From Roseovarius pacificus (GTDB lineage: Bacteria > Pseudomonadota > Alphaproteobacteria > Rhodobacterales > Rhodobacteraceae): a stretch of 41,508 nucleotides of DNA. Location of the stretch: the NCBI RefSeq assembly GCF_900142665.1, contig NZ_FRBR01000023.1, forward strand, positions 1-41,508. Direction: 5' to 3'. Below the pieces are notes generated by a model that made no database searches, was not told the DNA's origin, and saw nothing but the letters and a program-made list of their open reading frames with translations. Both the position numbers and the translations under genes were made by a program. Positions 23,483 through 30,875 of this stretch are shown here, piece by piece (position 1 is the stretch's first letter; each line of letters begins with the position of its first letter).

Positions 23483-24674
23483 GTCTCTTGCCTCGGAAGG
23501 GGGTGACGGTCAGGCGCTCGGTTTGGGTTTCGACGCCGATCTCGTCGTTGCTCAGGTAACAGGCCGGATCTTCGGCCCACGGATCGCCGGTCAGTTGCAA
23601 GGCCCGGATGCGGGTGTTGCCGCCGCAAACCGATTTGAAGGCACAGACCCCGCAGCGCCCCCTAAGCGGGCGGGGGCGGCGGCGCAACTGCGCCAGCATC
23701 GGATCGTCGCCCGTCCACAGATCGGAAAAGGCCTGTGTCTTGACGTTGCCGATGGTGTAATCCGACCAGTAGGTATCGGGGTGGACACGCCCCAGCGTGT
23801 CGATATTGGCCACCCCCAGCCCCGAGGAATTGCCGCCCCAGGCTTCGAGATGGTCGCGCAGGTTGGCAAGGCGGGCGTCGTCGAAATGGCGCTCGGCCCA
23901 TCGCATCAGATAGACCGCATCGGCATCGTTGTTGCCGGTCACGATGTCCAGGGGCATGTCTTCGGCTGCCGCCACCCAGGCCCGGTCGATCAACTGATCG
24001 AGCGCGGCGCGGGTGTGATCGTGTACGGCGTCTTCGCCCCGGTTCTTGTCGCCCCGGCCCGCATAGACCAGATGCGACAGGTAAAACTTGTCCACGCCTT
24101 CGTCATCGCAAAGCTGCAACAGGTCAGACAACTGCCCGGCATTGTCACGCGTCAGGGTGAACCGCAGCCCAACCTTGATGCCCCGTTTCTTGCATTCGCG
24201 CACACCGCGCAACGCCTCGTCGAACGCCCCATCGACACCGCGGAACCAGTCATTTGTCTTGCCGATGCCGTCAATCGAGATGCCGACATAGTCGAACCCG
24301 ATCTCGGCCACGCGATCGGCATTTTCACCGTGAATCTTGGTGCCGTTGGTCGACAGCGCCAGCATCCGCACCTTGGGGCGCGCCGCTTTGGCGATGTCGA
24401 AGAAATCGCAGCGATCCAGAGGTTCCCCTCCCGACAGGATCAGCGCCGGGATGCCGAAATGCCCCAGATCGTCCAGCGTGTCCATCGCTTGCGCGTGGGT
24501 CAACTCGCCGGGAAAATCCACATTCGCCGAGACGGTATAGCAATGCCGGCAGCGCAGGTTGCAACGCCGTGTCAGGTTCCAGATCACCACCGGTTTGACC
24601 GGCCCGGTGCCGCGTCTTTGGCGAACAGGGGTAGGTGTGACCAATTGGTGCATGTATTCCGAGAGGCGAAACAT
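23457..24674 (-). CDS. nirJ: NirJ, radical SAM enzyme of heme d1 synthesis
   Basis: 405 residues. The radical SAM cluster motif is CNLRCRHC (Cys38, 42, 45), followed by ILSGGEPLDRCDFFDIAKAA and LSTNGTKI. The C-terminal SPASM-like auxiliary cluster has Cys341, 344 and 350 (CGVCAFKSVC) and Cys372 (PACYL). NirJ removes the two propionate side chains of 12,18-didecarboxysiroheme and leaves the keto groups typical of heme d1. It begins one base after the nirH stop and overlaps nirN, so it is tightly in the operon. It is a cytoplasmic, oxygen-sensitive enzyme. Confidence 0.95.
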   Translation of the reverse strand: MFRLSEYMHQLVTPTPVRQRRGTGPVKPVVIWNLTRRCNLRCRHCYTVSANVDFPGELTHAQAMDTLDDLGHFGIPALILSGGEPLDRCDFFDIAKAARPKVRMLALSTNGTKIHGENADRVAEIGFDYVGISIDGIGKTNDWFRGVDGAFDEALRGVRECKKRGIKVGLRFTLTRDNAGQLSDLLQLCDDEGVDKFYLSHLVYAGRGDKNRGEDAVHDHTRAALDQLIDRAWVAAAEDMPLDIVTGNNDADAVYLMRWAERHFDDARLANLRDHLEAWGGNSSGLGVANIDTLGRVHPDTYWSDYTIGNVKTQAFSDLWTGDDPMLAQLRRRPRPLRGRCGVCAFKSVCGGNTRIRALQLTGDPWAEDPACYLSNDEIGVETQTERLTVTPFRGKRHDPAHRFN

Positions 24675-24675
24675 C

Positions 24676-25164
24676 TCAGCCCTCCTTCGACCGCAGCCGC
24701 AGCCCGGTCTTTTTCAAAATGCGCGAGGAATAAAGAATATCGCTGTTCCGGCAGGCCTGTCCCAGAAGGGCGGCGATTGCGGCGCGTTTCTCTTCCACCT
24801 CGTCACGGGATGCGCCGTGGATCATGGCGAACAGGTTGTAGGGCCAGTCGGGCAGAGACCGGGGGCGTTCATAGCAATGGCTGACGAACTCCAGTGCGCC
24901 CACTTGCGGGCCCAGATCGGCGATGCGGGCATCTTCGACATCCCACACCGACATGCCATTCGCAGTCATGCCGAGGGCATAGTGATTGGGTGCGACCGCA
25001 ACACGCCGGATGATCCTGCGCTCCTGCATGTCTTGCATGCGCTCGATCAGGGCGGCTTCGGACAGGCCCAGATCGGCGGCGACACTGGCATAGGGATGCG
25101 GGACAAGCGGAAGGCCCGCCTGTGTTGCCGCGATGATGGCCCTGTCTGTCGAATCGATGCTCAT
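24676..25164 (-). CDS. nirH: NirH, siroheme decarboxylase subunit (AsnC/Lrp-like)
   Basis: 162 residues: a winged-helix AsnC-like head (STDRAIIAATQAGLPLVPHP, RMQDMQERRIIRRVAVAPNH) and the decarboxylase segment SHCYERPRSLPDWPYNLFAM followed by IHGASRDE. This CYER..WPYNLF.M.H pattern is shared with the second half of NirDL. Family members decarboxylate siroheme and are enzymes, not DNA-binding regulators. The ATG at 25164 overlaps the nirG stop (ATGA); an upstream ATG at 25296 lies inside nirG and is not used. Confidence 0.9.
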   Translation of the reverse strand: MSIDSTDRAIIAATQAGLPLVPHPYASVAADLGLSEAALIERMQDMQERRIIRRVAVAPNHYALGMTANGMSVWDVEDARIADLGPQVGALEFVSHCYERPRSLPDWPYNLFAMIHGASRDEVEEKRAAIAALLGQACRNSDILYSSRILKKTGLRLRSKEG

Positions 25165-25610
25165 GCCGCTACCCTGAAGCCGATGAAAAACTCCCGGAGT
25201 TTCGGGAAACGGAGCACGCGCAGCCCCGTTTCCCGTTCCAGGGACATAGCCACCGTCTCGATATCCTCTTCGGTTTCCGTGGCCAGAACGAACCACATGT
25301 TCAGCCGGTGACTGCGCTCATAATTATGCGCCACCTCGGCGAAGGAATTGACTTTTGTCACGACGGTTTCGAATTGATCTTCGGGCACTTCCATCGCGCA
25401 CAGGCAAAAGGCCCCGCCCATGGCGGCAGCGTCGTAAAACGGGCCGAAACGTGTGATGATGCGCGCCTCCTTCATCCGTTCCAGCCGTTCCAGCAGGTTC
25501 TCTGTGGCGATTCCCAGTTCGGTGGCGATCGCATCGAACGGGGCTGGGGCAATCGGTATCCTGTCCTGCAGGCGATTGAGGATCGCTCGGTCGGTGTCAT
25601 CGGGTGTCAT
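25161..25610 (-). CDS. nirG: NirG, siroheme decarboxylase subunit (AsnC/Lrp-like)
   Basis: 149 residues with the same AsnC-like head (DDTDRAILNRLQDRIPIAPA, ERMKEARIITRFGPFYDA) and the NirD/NirG-type segment EVAHNYERSHRLNMWFVLAT. It pairs with NirH in the second siroheme decarboxylase complex. The start overlaps the nirDL stop by ATGA and the stop overlaps the nirH start in the same way. Confidence 0.9.
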   Translation of the reverse strand: MTPDDTDRAILNRLQDRIPIAPAPFDAIATELGIATENLLERLERMKEARIITRFGPFYDAAAMGGAFCLCAMEVPEDQFETVVTKVNSFAEVAHNYERSHRLNMWFVLATETEEDIETVAMSLERETGLRVLRFPKLREFFIGFRVAA

Positions 25611-26596
25611 GCAGGGCTCCTTTCGGGGCCGACCATTGCGCCGGTCTGTTTGAAGCAGCGGCTGGAAAACAATGCCCTGTGAGGCACGTCGCGCAGTTCC
25701 GGCAGGGCGGCGGCGGCGGTCAGTCGTTCAAGCGCCTCGGCCCGGCTACGCGCATGGAACATGGAATACAGGCGATAGGGCCAGACACCCTCGACCGGGG
25801 TCCGCTCGTAGCACAGCGTCACGCCCGGTTGCGCAGCCAATGCCGGCCCGGCGGTTGTGATCGTTTCATGCGGCAAATCCCAGACGACCATCGCGTTCGA
25901 ACGCCAGCCAAGCGCGCGATGCCGCACGATCACGCCGAACCGCGAGATGATCCGCGCATCGCTCAGTGCTTTGATCCGGGCCATGACCTCGGTCTCGCTG
26001 CGGTTCAGGCGGTTTGCGATTTCCTTGTAGGGATGCGGAATGATCGGCAGTCCGCGCATCAGGGACTGCACGATATCCCGGTCTCCGGGTTGCAGGGCCG
26101 CAGCATTCGGGCTTGTTGCCATATGCTCGCGCCATTCGCCGCGCCGCAAACTGAAGCCGAGATCCAGTTTGAATGGTCGGACCAGCCGCAAATCCAGAAC
26201 ACGCAATCCGCTGCGCTGGCCGATACGTTCGAGGGCCGCATCGACATGCGCCCTGTCCGGGCCGGTGGCCACGAACCAGAGGTTCCAGTCATGTTCGCGC
26301 AGGTACGAATGGTTGACACCCCGTTCAGCGCCGATAATGCGGGCGACCTCTTCGATCCGGTCTTCGGGGGCGGCCACGGCGGCCAGCGTGCTGGCCGATA
26401 TCGTGTTGGGCGCGCAGGTGGCGCCGACGCGGGTGATCTGCCCGTGTTCGATCTTGATGCGCAGTCGCGTGATGACATCGCTTTCGCTGGTGCCCAGATG
26501 TTCGGCCAATGTCAGAAAGGGCCGTGTGGTCACCGGGAAATCGCGTTGCCAGTCATCCAGCAGCGCCCGGTCGATGGGATGATGCACGCCCTCCAT
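25607..26596 (-). CDS. nirDL: NirDL fusion, siroheme decarboxylase
   Basis: 329 residues made of two AsnC-like units in tandem. Unit one (about 1-155) has the NirD pattern GVNHSYLREHDWNLWFVATG. Unit two (about 170-329) has the NirL pattern GVTLCYERTPVEGVWPYRLY followed by SMFHARSR. Fused NirDL is known in some denitrifiers, while the equivalent NirG and NirH are separate here. With NirGH it converts siroheme to 12,18-didecarboxysiroheme. It begins three bases after the nirF stop. Confidence 0.9.
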   Translation of the reverse strand: MEGVHHPIDRALLDDWQRDFPVTTRPFLTLAEHLGTSESDVITRLRIKIEHGQITRVGATCAPNTISASTLAAVAAPEDRIEEVARIIGAERGVNHSYLREHDWNLWFVATGPDRAHVDAALERIGQRSGLRVLDLRLVRPFKLDLGFSLRRGEWREHMATSPNAAALQPGDRDIVQSLMRGLPIIPHPYKEIANRLNRSETEVMARIKALSDARIISRFGVIVRHRALGWRSNAMVVWDLPHETITTAGPALAAQPGVTLCYERTPVEGVWPYRLYSMFHARSRAEALERLTAAAALPELRDVPHRALFSSRCFKQTGAMVGPERSPA

Positions 26597-26599
26597 CTG

Positions 26600-27748
26600 T
26601 CACAGTCCCGTGCGGTGCGCGCGGGCTGTGAAAAAGATGCCCGACGGGCTTTCGGCGTCGATCTCGCGCAGTTTCTCGAAGGTCTGCGTGTCGTAAACCA
26701 TGATCTTCCCGGCATCGCGCACCGACAGCCATACCTCGTGCCCTCGCGGGGTGAATTCCATGTGCAATACACCGGGGCCGGGTTCGAACTGATGGATGAC
26801 GTCCTTGGTGATCGTGTCGATCACCTGGATCGTGTCGTTCTTCGGATGTGCGAAGTTCACCCAGACCTGCCGCCCGTCCGGGCGGGCCATGGCAAATACC
26901 GGCTGTCCGTGCGTGGCGGTGCGTCCGGTTTCCTGCAGGCTGCGGGCGTCCACCCACAGCACTTCATGCTGACCTATGGCGGGCAGCACGAATTCATGAC
27001 CCGCCAGCGCCCAGCCCTCCAGATGCGGCATCTTGTAGACGGGCAGGCCCTCGCGGTCCCCGGCATAGCCGGGGAGGATCTTCTGCGGCTGGGGCGTGTC
27101 TTGCCAAAGGTCCAGCGCCGTCAGGTGGTCTTCTCCGAACAGCCCGGCGATATAGGTGCGCCCGTCGCTGGTGACCAGGGCATCATAAGGGTTGGTCCCG
27201 ATACCTTCGATTTTCGTGATCCGGGCAGCGCCCGAGGACAGGTCGGCGATCCATGTCTCGCCCTGATCCCACAGCGAAAACACGAAGCGCCCTCCGGGGA
27301 TGTCCACCAGCCCGATGGTTTTGCCTCCGGTCGGGATGTCGGCAACCATGTCCAGCGTATCGGCGTCAAAGATACGCACACCGCCCGGCTCGTAGTTCGA
27401 TACGGCAACGTATTGTCCGTCGTCCGAAATCGCCCCGCCGATGGAATTCCCCGCCTGCATGACGCGCCCCACGACGGATTGTTCGACGATATCGACCTTG
27501 GTCAGACCACCGTCGCGGCCAAAGACATAGGCAAACCGTTCATCCGGCGAATAGACAAGCGATGCATGGGACAGATCGCCAAGCCCTTCGATCCGCCCGA
27601 TCCGGGCCCGCTCGGACTGATCCACCACCACCAGAGATCCGGTGGCGCGTTCCACCACCAGCCCCAGATCGCCGGTTGCCCGGATATCCTGGGCGGTAAC
27701 GCCGGTTGCGCACATTGCCAGCGCCACCGCCGCTATCGCGCTGCGCAT
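26600..27748 (-). CDS. nirF: NirF, heme d1 biosynthesis propeller protein
   Basis: From ATG 27748 the protein has 382 residues: a Sec signal peptide (MRSAIAAVALAMCATGVTAQ) and a NirS-like propeller (TGDLGLVVERATGSLVVVDQ, HASLVYSPDERFAYVFGRDG, GVLHMEFTPRGHEVWLSVRD). NirF acts in the periplasm late in heme d1 assembly, before NirN. The frame stays open to ATG 27847, which overlaps the nirC stop (ATGA) and has GGAG seven bases upstream. That start would put 33 residues encoded by a dispersed repeat before the signal peptide, so 27748 was chosen although its own ribosome site is poor. Cys18 sits in LAMC, a poor lipobox (Met at -1), so a soluble periplasmic form is likelier. Confidence 0.88.
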   Translation of the reverse strand: MRSAIAAVALAMCATGVTAQDIRATGDLGLVVERATGSLVVVDQSERARIGRIEGLGDLSHASLVYSPDERFAYVFGRDGGLTKVDIVEQSVVGRVMQAGNSIGGAISDDGQYVAVSNYEPGGVRIFDADTLDMVADIPTGGKTIGLVDIPGGRFVFSLWDQGETWIADLSSGAARITKIEGIGTNPYDALVTSDGRTYIAGLFGEDHLTALDLWQDTPQPQKILPGYAGDREGLPVYKMPHLEGWALAGHEFVLPAIGQHEVLWVDARSLQETGRTATHGQPVFAMARPDGRQVWVNFAHPKNDTIQVIDTITKDVIHQFEPGPGVLHMEFTPRGHEVWLSVRDAGKIMVYDTQTFEKLREIDAESPSGIFFTARAHRTGL

Positions 27749-27775
27749 CGCCAAACCGCGTCTTTCACCGTTCCG

Positions 27776-27830
27776 GAAATACTCCGGGGGAGTCGCCCAG
27801 CGGGCGACGGGGGCAGCGCCCCCGAATATA
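27776..27830 (-). repeat. GC-rich triple-hairpin dispersed repeat at the nirC/nirF junction
   Basis: Three adjacent inverted repeats: CTCC-GGG-GGAG (27782-27792), GTCGCCC-AGC-GGGCGAC (27792-27808) and GGGGGC-AGC-GCCCCC (27809-27823). On the minus strand the element ends CCCCCGGAGTATTTCCGGAA. Rhodobacteraceae genomes carry many intergenic repeats ending in a GGAGTATTT-like string; family membership is from memory and unverified. It lies between the nirC stop and the nirF signal peptide. Confidence 0.6.
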
Positions 27831-27843
27831 CGTTGCAGTGCAG

Positions 27844-28146
27844 TCATTGCGTTGCTCCGTTCAGAAGGTAATCCGCGATCCAGGCGGCCTCGGCCTCGGT
27901 CAGAAGCGGACGCCAGGGGGGCATCGGGGTGCCGGGGATGCCATCCATGATCACGCCTTGCAGCACCTCGGGTTCATAATGCGACAGGGCTTTGGGGCGA
28001 ATGTCCGGGCCCAGCCCGCCCCTGAGCGTCAGCCCATGGCACGATCCGCAATCCTGCCGCACCAGACGCTCCAACGCCTGTGTGTCCGGCCCTTCGGCCA
28101 GTGCGGGCGTTGCGATCAGCGCCAGTATGAGGGCAAACCTATTCAC
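27844..28146 (-). CDS. nirC: NirC, small periplasmic c-type cytochrome
   Basis: 100 residues: signal peptide (MNRFALILALIATPALAEGP, cleavage near ALA-EGP), one heme c motif CGSCH at 33-37, and a likely Met ligand in IPGTPMPPWRPLLTEAEAAW. NirC donates electrons to NirS or takes part in heme d1 maturation in other denitrifiers. It starts with GTG at 28146 inside the end of nirE (8-base overlap). Confidence 0.88.
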   Translation of the reverse strand: MNRFALILALIATPALAEGPDTQALERLVRQDCGSCHGLTLRGGLGPDIRPKALSHYEPEVLQGVIMDGIPGTPMPPWRPLLTEAEAAWIADYLLNGATQ

Positions 28147-28924
28147 CGGCCATCACCGCCGCTTCGGCGACAGGTTCTGCCACCGGAATGGGCATGCCAC
28201 GGTAAAGTGACACCACATGCCCGATAACGAACAGGACCGGCGCGCGCATCGGCGTCTCGGCGATGTCCAGACCGATCCGGTCCAGTCGCGATACAAGCCG
28301 CGCCTCGCGCGGGGTCGTGGCATTCGAGATCGCCAGCACCGGCAGCGCTCCGGGCATTCCCTCGCCCATCAGGCGCAGAGCGATTTCGGCGATATTGGCC
28401 GCGCCCATGTAGATGACCAGCGTCGTGTCTTGGCTGGCAAGGCTTTTCCAGTCCAGATCCAGCCGCGCATCCCTGGCCCTGTGCCCGGTGACATAGCGCA
28501 CACCGGTGGCCAGTCCGCGATGGGTCAGCGGCACGCCGGTCCAGGCGGCCATGCCCTGCGCGGCGGTGATCCCCGGTGCATATTCCACCGCGATGCCGCA
28601 GGCCTCCAGATGCGCGGCCTCTTCCGAGCCGCGCCCGAAGATCAGCGGATCGCCCCCCTTCAGCCGCGCGACGGTCAGGCCGCTTTCGGCCAGTTCGACA
28701 AGAATCTCGTTGATCCGGTCCTGCGGAACGGTGTGGCATTTCGGGGCCTTGCCCACCGGCACCATTTGCGCGGCGGCCGGTGCGAGATCGAGAATTTCGG
28801 ATGAAACCAGCCGGTCGTACACAACCGCATCGGCTTCTTTCAGCATCCTGACCGCACGCAGGGTCATCAGATCGACAGCACCGGGTCCGGCCCCGATAAG
28901 ATATACTTTGCCTGTCCCTGTCAT
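28139..28924 (-). CDS. nirE: NirE, uroporphyrinogen-III C-methyltransferase
   Basis: 261 residues of the SUMT family: KVYLIGAGPGAVDLMTLRAV at the N-terminus, DAVVYDRLVSSEIL, RLKGGDPLIFGRGSEEAAHL and VEYAPGITAAQGMAAWTGVP. It uses two SAM molecules to make precorrin-2, the branch point toward siroheme and heme d1. No CysG-type dehydrogenase/chelatase domain is attached. ATG 28924 has AGGAG eight bases upstream and was preferred to ATG 28954. The 81-base gap to nirS shows no obvious terminator. Another SUMT for cobalamin or siroheme probably exists elsewhere; NirE is assigned by location. Confidence 0.92.
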   Translation of the reverse strand: MTGTGKVYLIGAGPGAVDLMTLRAVRMLKEADAVVYDRLVSSEILDLAPAAAQMVPVGKAPKCHTVPQDRINEILVELAESGLTVARLKGGDPLIFGRGSEEAAHLEACGIAVEYAPGITAAQGMAAWTGVPLTHRGLATGVRYVTGHRARDARLDLDWKSLASQDTTLVIYMGAANIAEIALRLMGEGMPGALPVLAISNATTPREARLVSRLDRIGLDIAETPMRAPVLFVIGHVVSLYRGMPIPVAEPVAEAAVMAGE

Positions 28925-29005
28925 GTTGCTGGCTCCTGTTGCGCGGGCTTGCATGAATAATCGGTTGAGGATGCCGGGGGCCGTGACAGCCCCCGGCTGG
29001 GCGCG

Positions 29006-30763
29006 TCAGTAGACGTCCGCGCGTGTGTTGTAGACGTTGAACTTGCCCGTCGGTGTGATCAGGCGTTCGTCCTTGATCACCGTCTTGAGCTCCAGCGTCT
29101 TGTCATCGACCACGACGATGGCCGATTCCTTGTCCTTGGCGTTCCACAGCGAGAACCAGATCTCGTTGCCGGCCTTGTTGAACTCACCCTGTACGACGCG
29201 GGGCTGGCCATCGGCGATCCCGGCCCATTCCACCAGCGGCAGAACGGTGAACTCGGGCTCTTCCTGCGCCAGGTCGGCGATCTTGAAGACTGCGACCGAG
29301 CCGGAGACTTCGGCATCCGGGTTCAGCGTTGCATCGACATACAGATGCTCCGATTCCGGGTGCGTCTTGACGAAGAGCGACCCACCGCCCATCGCGTAGA
29401 CCTGCTGGACCATTTTCCAGGCATGGTCGGGATGTCCTTCCGGGTCGGTTCCGATCATGGCCACGGTGTCGTCGCCGAGGTGTGAGGTCACCCATACGGG
29501 GCCGTAGGTCGGGTGGTTGATGTTGGCGCCGCGACCGGGGTGCGGGGTCAGGCCTTCGGTGTCGATCACCGCTTCGACGTCACCTTCCTTGGTGTCCATC
29601 ACCACCACCTTGTTGCGGGCGTTGGCCGCCGTCAGGAAGTAGCGCTTGGAACTGTCCAGACCGCCGTCATGCAGGAAGCGTTCAGCCTCGACCTCGGTGA
29701 TCTTCAGGCTCTTGATATCCGAATAATCCACGAGGTGAATCTTGCCGGTTTCCTTGATGTTGACGATGAACTCAGGGTTGTAGTGCGAGCTCAGGATCGC
29801 CGCCACACGGGGTTCCGGGTGGTAGGTCTGTTCGTCATAGATCATGCCGCGGGTCGACTTGATCTTGAGCGGTTCCAGCGTGTTGCCGTCCATGATCACG
29901 TATTGCGGCGGCCAATAGGACCCGGCGATGGCGTATTTGTCTTCCCAGCCTTCCATCTTCGACGTTTCGACCGACCGCGCCTCCGAGCCGACCTTGATCT
30001 CGGCCACCGTGGCGGGCTCTTCCATCCACAGGTCTATCATGTTGACCTTGGCGTCGCGCCCGATCACGAACAGATAGCGGCCCGAGGCCGAAATCCGGCT
30101 GATGTGAACGGCATAGCCGGTATTGATGATCGACTTGATCTCATAGCTGGAGCCGTCGATCAGGGCGATCTGGCCCGCGTCGCGCAGCGTGACCGAGAAC
30201 AGGTTGTCGATATCGATATCGTTCATCTTCTCGGTAGGCCGGTCTTCGGGGGCGACATGCACTTTCCAGCTTGCCTTCATCTCGGGCATGCCGAATTCCG
30301 GCGGCTCGGCCGGGTCCAGCAGGATATAGCGGGCCATCATGTCGACTTCTTCATCGGTCAGGTCGCCCGAGGTGCCCCAGTTCGGCATACCGGCAGGCGA
30401 GCCGAAGGTGATGAAGTCGCGCAGGTACTCAAACCCGTTTTCGCGGGTGATGTCGGGGGTCAGGGCCTTACCTGTCGCACCTCTGCGCAGCACACCGTGG
30501 CAGCCGGCGCAGCGCTCGAAGTAGATCGTGTTGGCCTTTTGGTATTCGCTGGGCGTCATCACCGGGTCACCCGGTTTGCGACCGGGAATCTCGACCTGGA
30601 GCTGGCCCAGTGTCGTCATGCTGGGCTCATACGCGGCGGCAGGCCCGTCGGCATGGTCCTTTGGCTTTTCTTCCTGCGCATTGGCAGCCGATACGGCAAG
30701 CCCCATGGCTATGGCTGCACTCGACAAGAGCGTGGTGCGCCATTTGGAAATCTTCGCTGTCAT
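29006..30763 (-). CDS. nirS: Cytochrome cd1 nitrite reductase (NO-forming)
   Basis: 585 residues: signal peptide ending AANA (cleavage about 29/30), a cytochrome c domain with heme motif CAGCH at 85-89 and TPDITRENGFEYLRDFITFG, then the eight-bladed heme d1 propeller (FSVTLRDAGQIALIDGSSYE, GYAVHISRISASGRYLFVIG, TPHPGRGANINHPTYGPVWV, ending TPTGKFNVYNTRADVY). It reduces nitrite to NO in the periplasm as a homodimer. ATG 30763 follows GGAGA; longer in-frame starts up to 30928 run into the promoter box and were rejected. It is the first gene of the nir operon. A Dnr/NNR box is centred 71 bases before the start. Confidence 0.97.
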   Translation of the reverse strand: MTAKISKWRTTLLSSAAIAMGLAVSAANAQEEKPKDHADGPAAAYEPSMTTLGQLQVEIPGRKPGDPVMTPSEYQKANTIYFERCAGCHGVLRRGATGKALTPDITRENGFEYLRDFITFGSPAGMPNWGTSGDLTDEEVDMMARYILLDPAEPPEFGMPEMKASWKVHVAPEDRPTEKMNDIDIDNLFSVTLRDAGQIALIDGSSYEIKSIINTGYAVHISRISASGRYLFVIGRDAKVNMIDLWMEEPATVAEIKVGSEARSVETSKMEGWEDKYAIAGSYWPPQYVIMDGNTLEPLKIKSTRGMIYDEQTYHPEPRVAAILSSHYNPEFIVNIKETGKIHLVDYSDIKSLKITEVEAERFLHDGGLDSSKRYFLTAANARNKVVVMDTKEGDVEAVIDTEGLTPHPGRGANINHPTYGPVWVTSHLGDDTVAMIGTDPEGHPDHAWKMVQQVYAMGGGSLFVKTHPESEHLYVDATLNPDAEVSGSVAVFKIADLAQEEPEFTVLPLVEWAGIADGQPRVVQGEFNKAGNEIWFSLWNAKDKESAIVVVDDKTLELKTVIKDERLITPTGKFNVYNTRADVY

Positions 30764-30827
30764 TTGGGTCGTCTCCAATTCCGCTGGTGAGGCCCGCCAA
30801 TGGTGCGCCTCATGGCCGGAATGCTCC

Positions 30828-30841
30828 TTGACTAAAGTCAA
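30828..30841. promoter_or_regulatory. Dnr/NNR box between nirS and nirI
   Basis: TTGACTAAAGTCAA is a perfect TTGAC-N4-GTCAA inverted repeat in the 112-base nirS/nirI divergent gap. Its centre is 71 bases from the nirS ATG and 41.5 bases from the nirI ATG. It probably serves at least nirS. Confidence 0.85.
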
Positions 30842-30875
30842 CGCTTGCCGGGCGCGCCGGCGCGACTGTTGCGTC

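Noticed and set aside
24676..26596. NirDL, NirG and NirH as AsnC/Lrp transcription regulators
   Set aside because: The AsnC-like fold is shared, but the HNYER/WFV and CYER/WPY motifs and the nir operon context identify siroheme decarboxylase subunits.
27690..27748. NirF as a lipoprotein (LAMC in the signal peptide)
   Set aside because: A lipobox needs a small residue before the Cys; Met at that place makes lipidation unlikely, although NirF is a lipoprotein in some species.
25604..27871. A 755-codon plus-strand frame opposite nirG, nirDL and nirF
   Set aside because: It is antisense to well-recognised nir genes, its translation has low-complexity shadow character, and it has no convincing ribosome site.
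29513..30790. A 425-codon plus-strand frame opposite nirS
   Set aside because: It is a shadow of the nirS coding strand with no domain similarity and would run through the nirS start.
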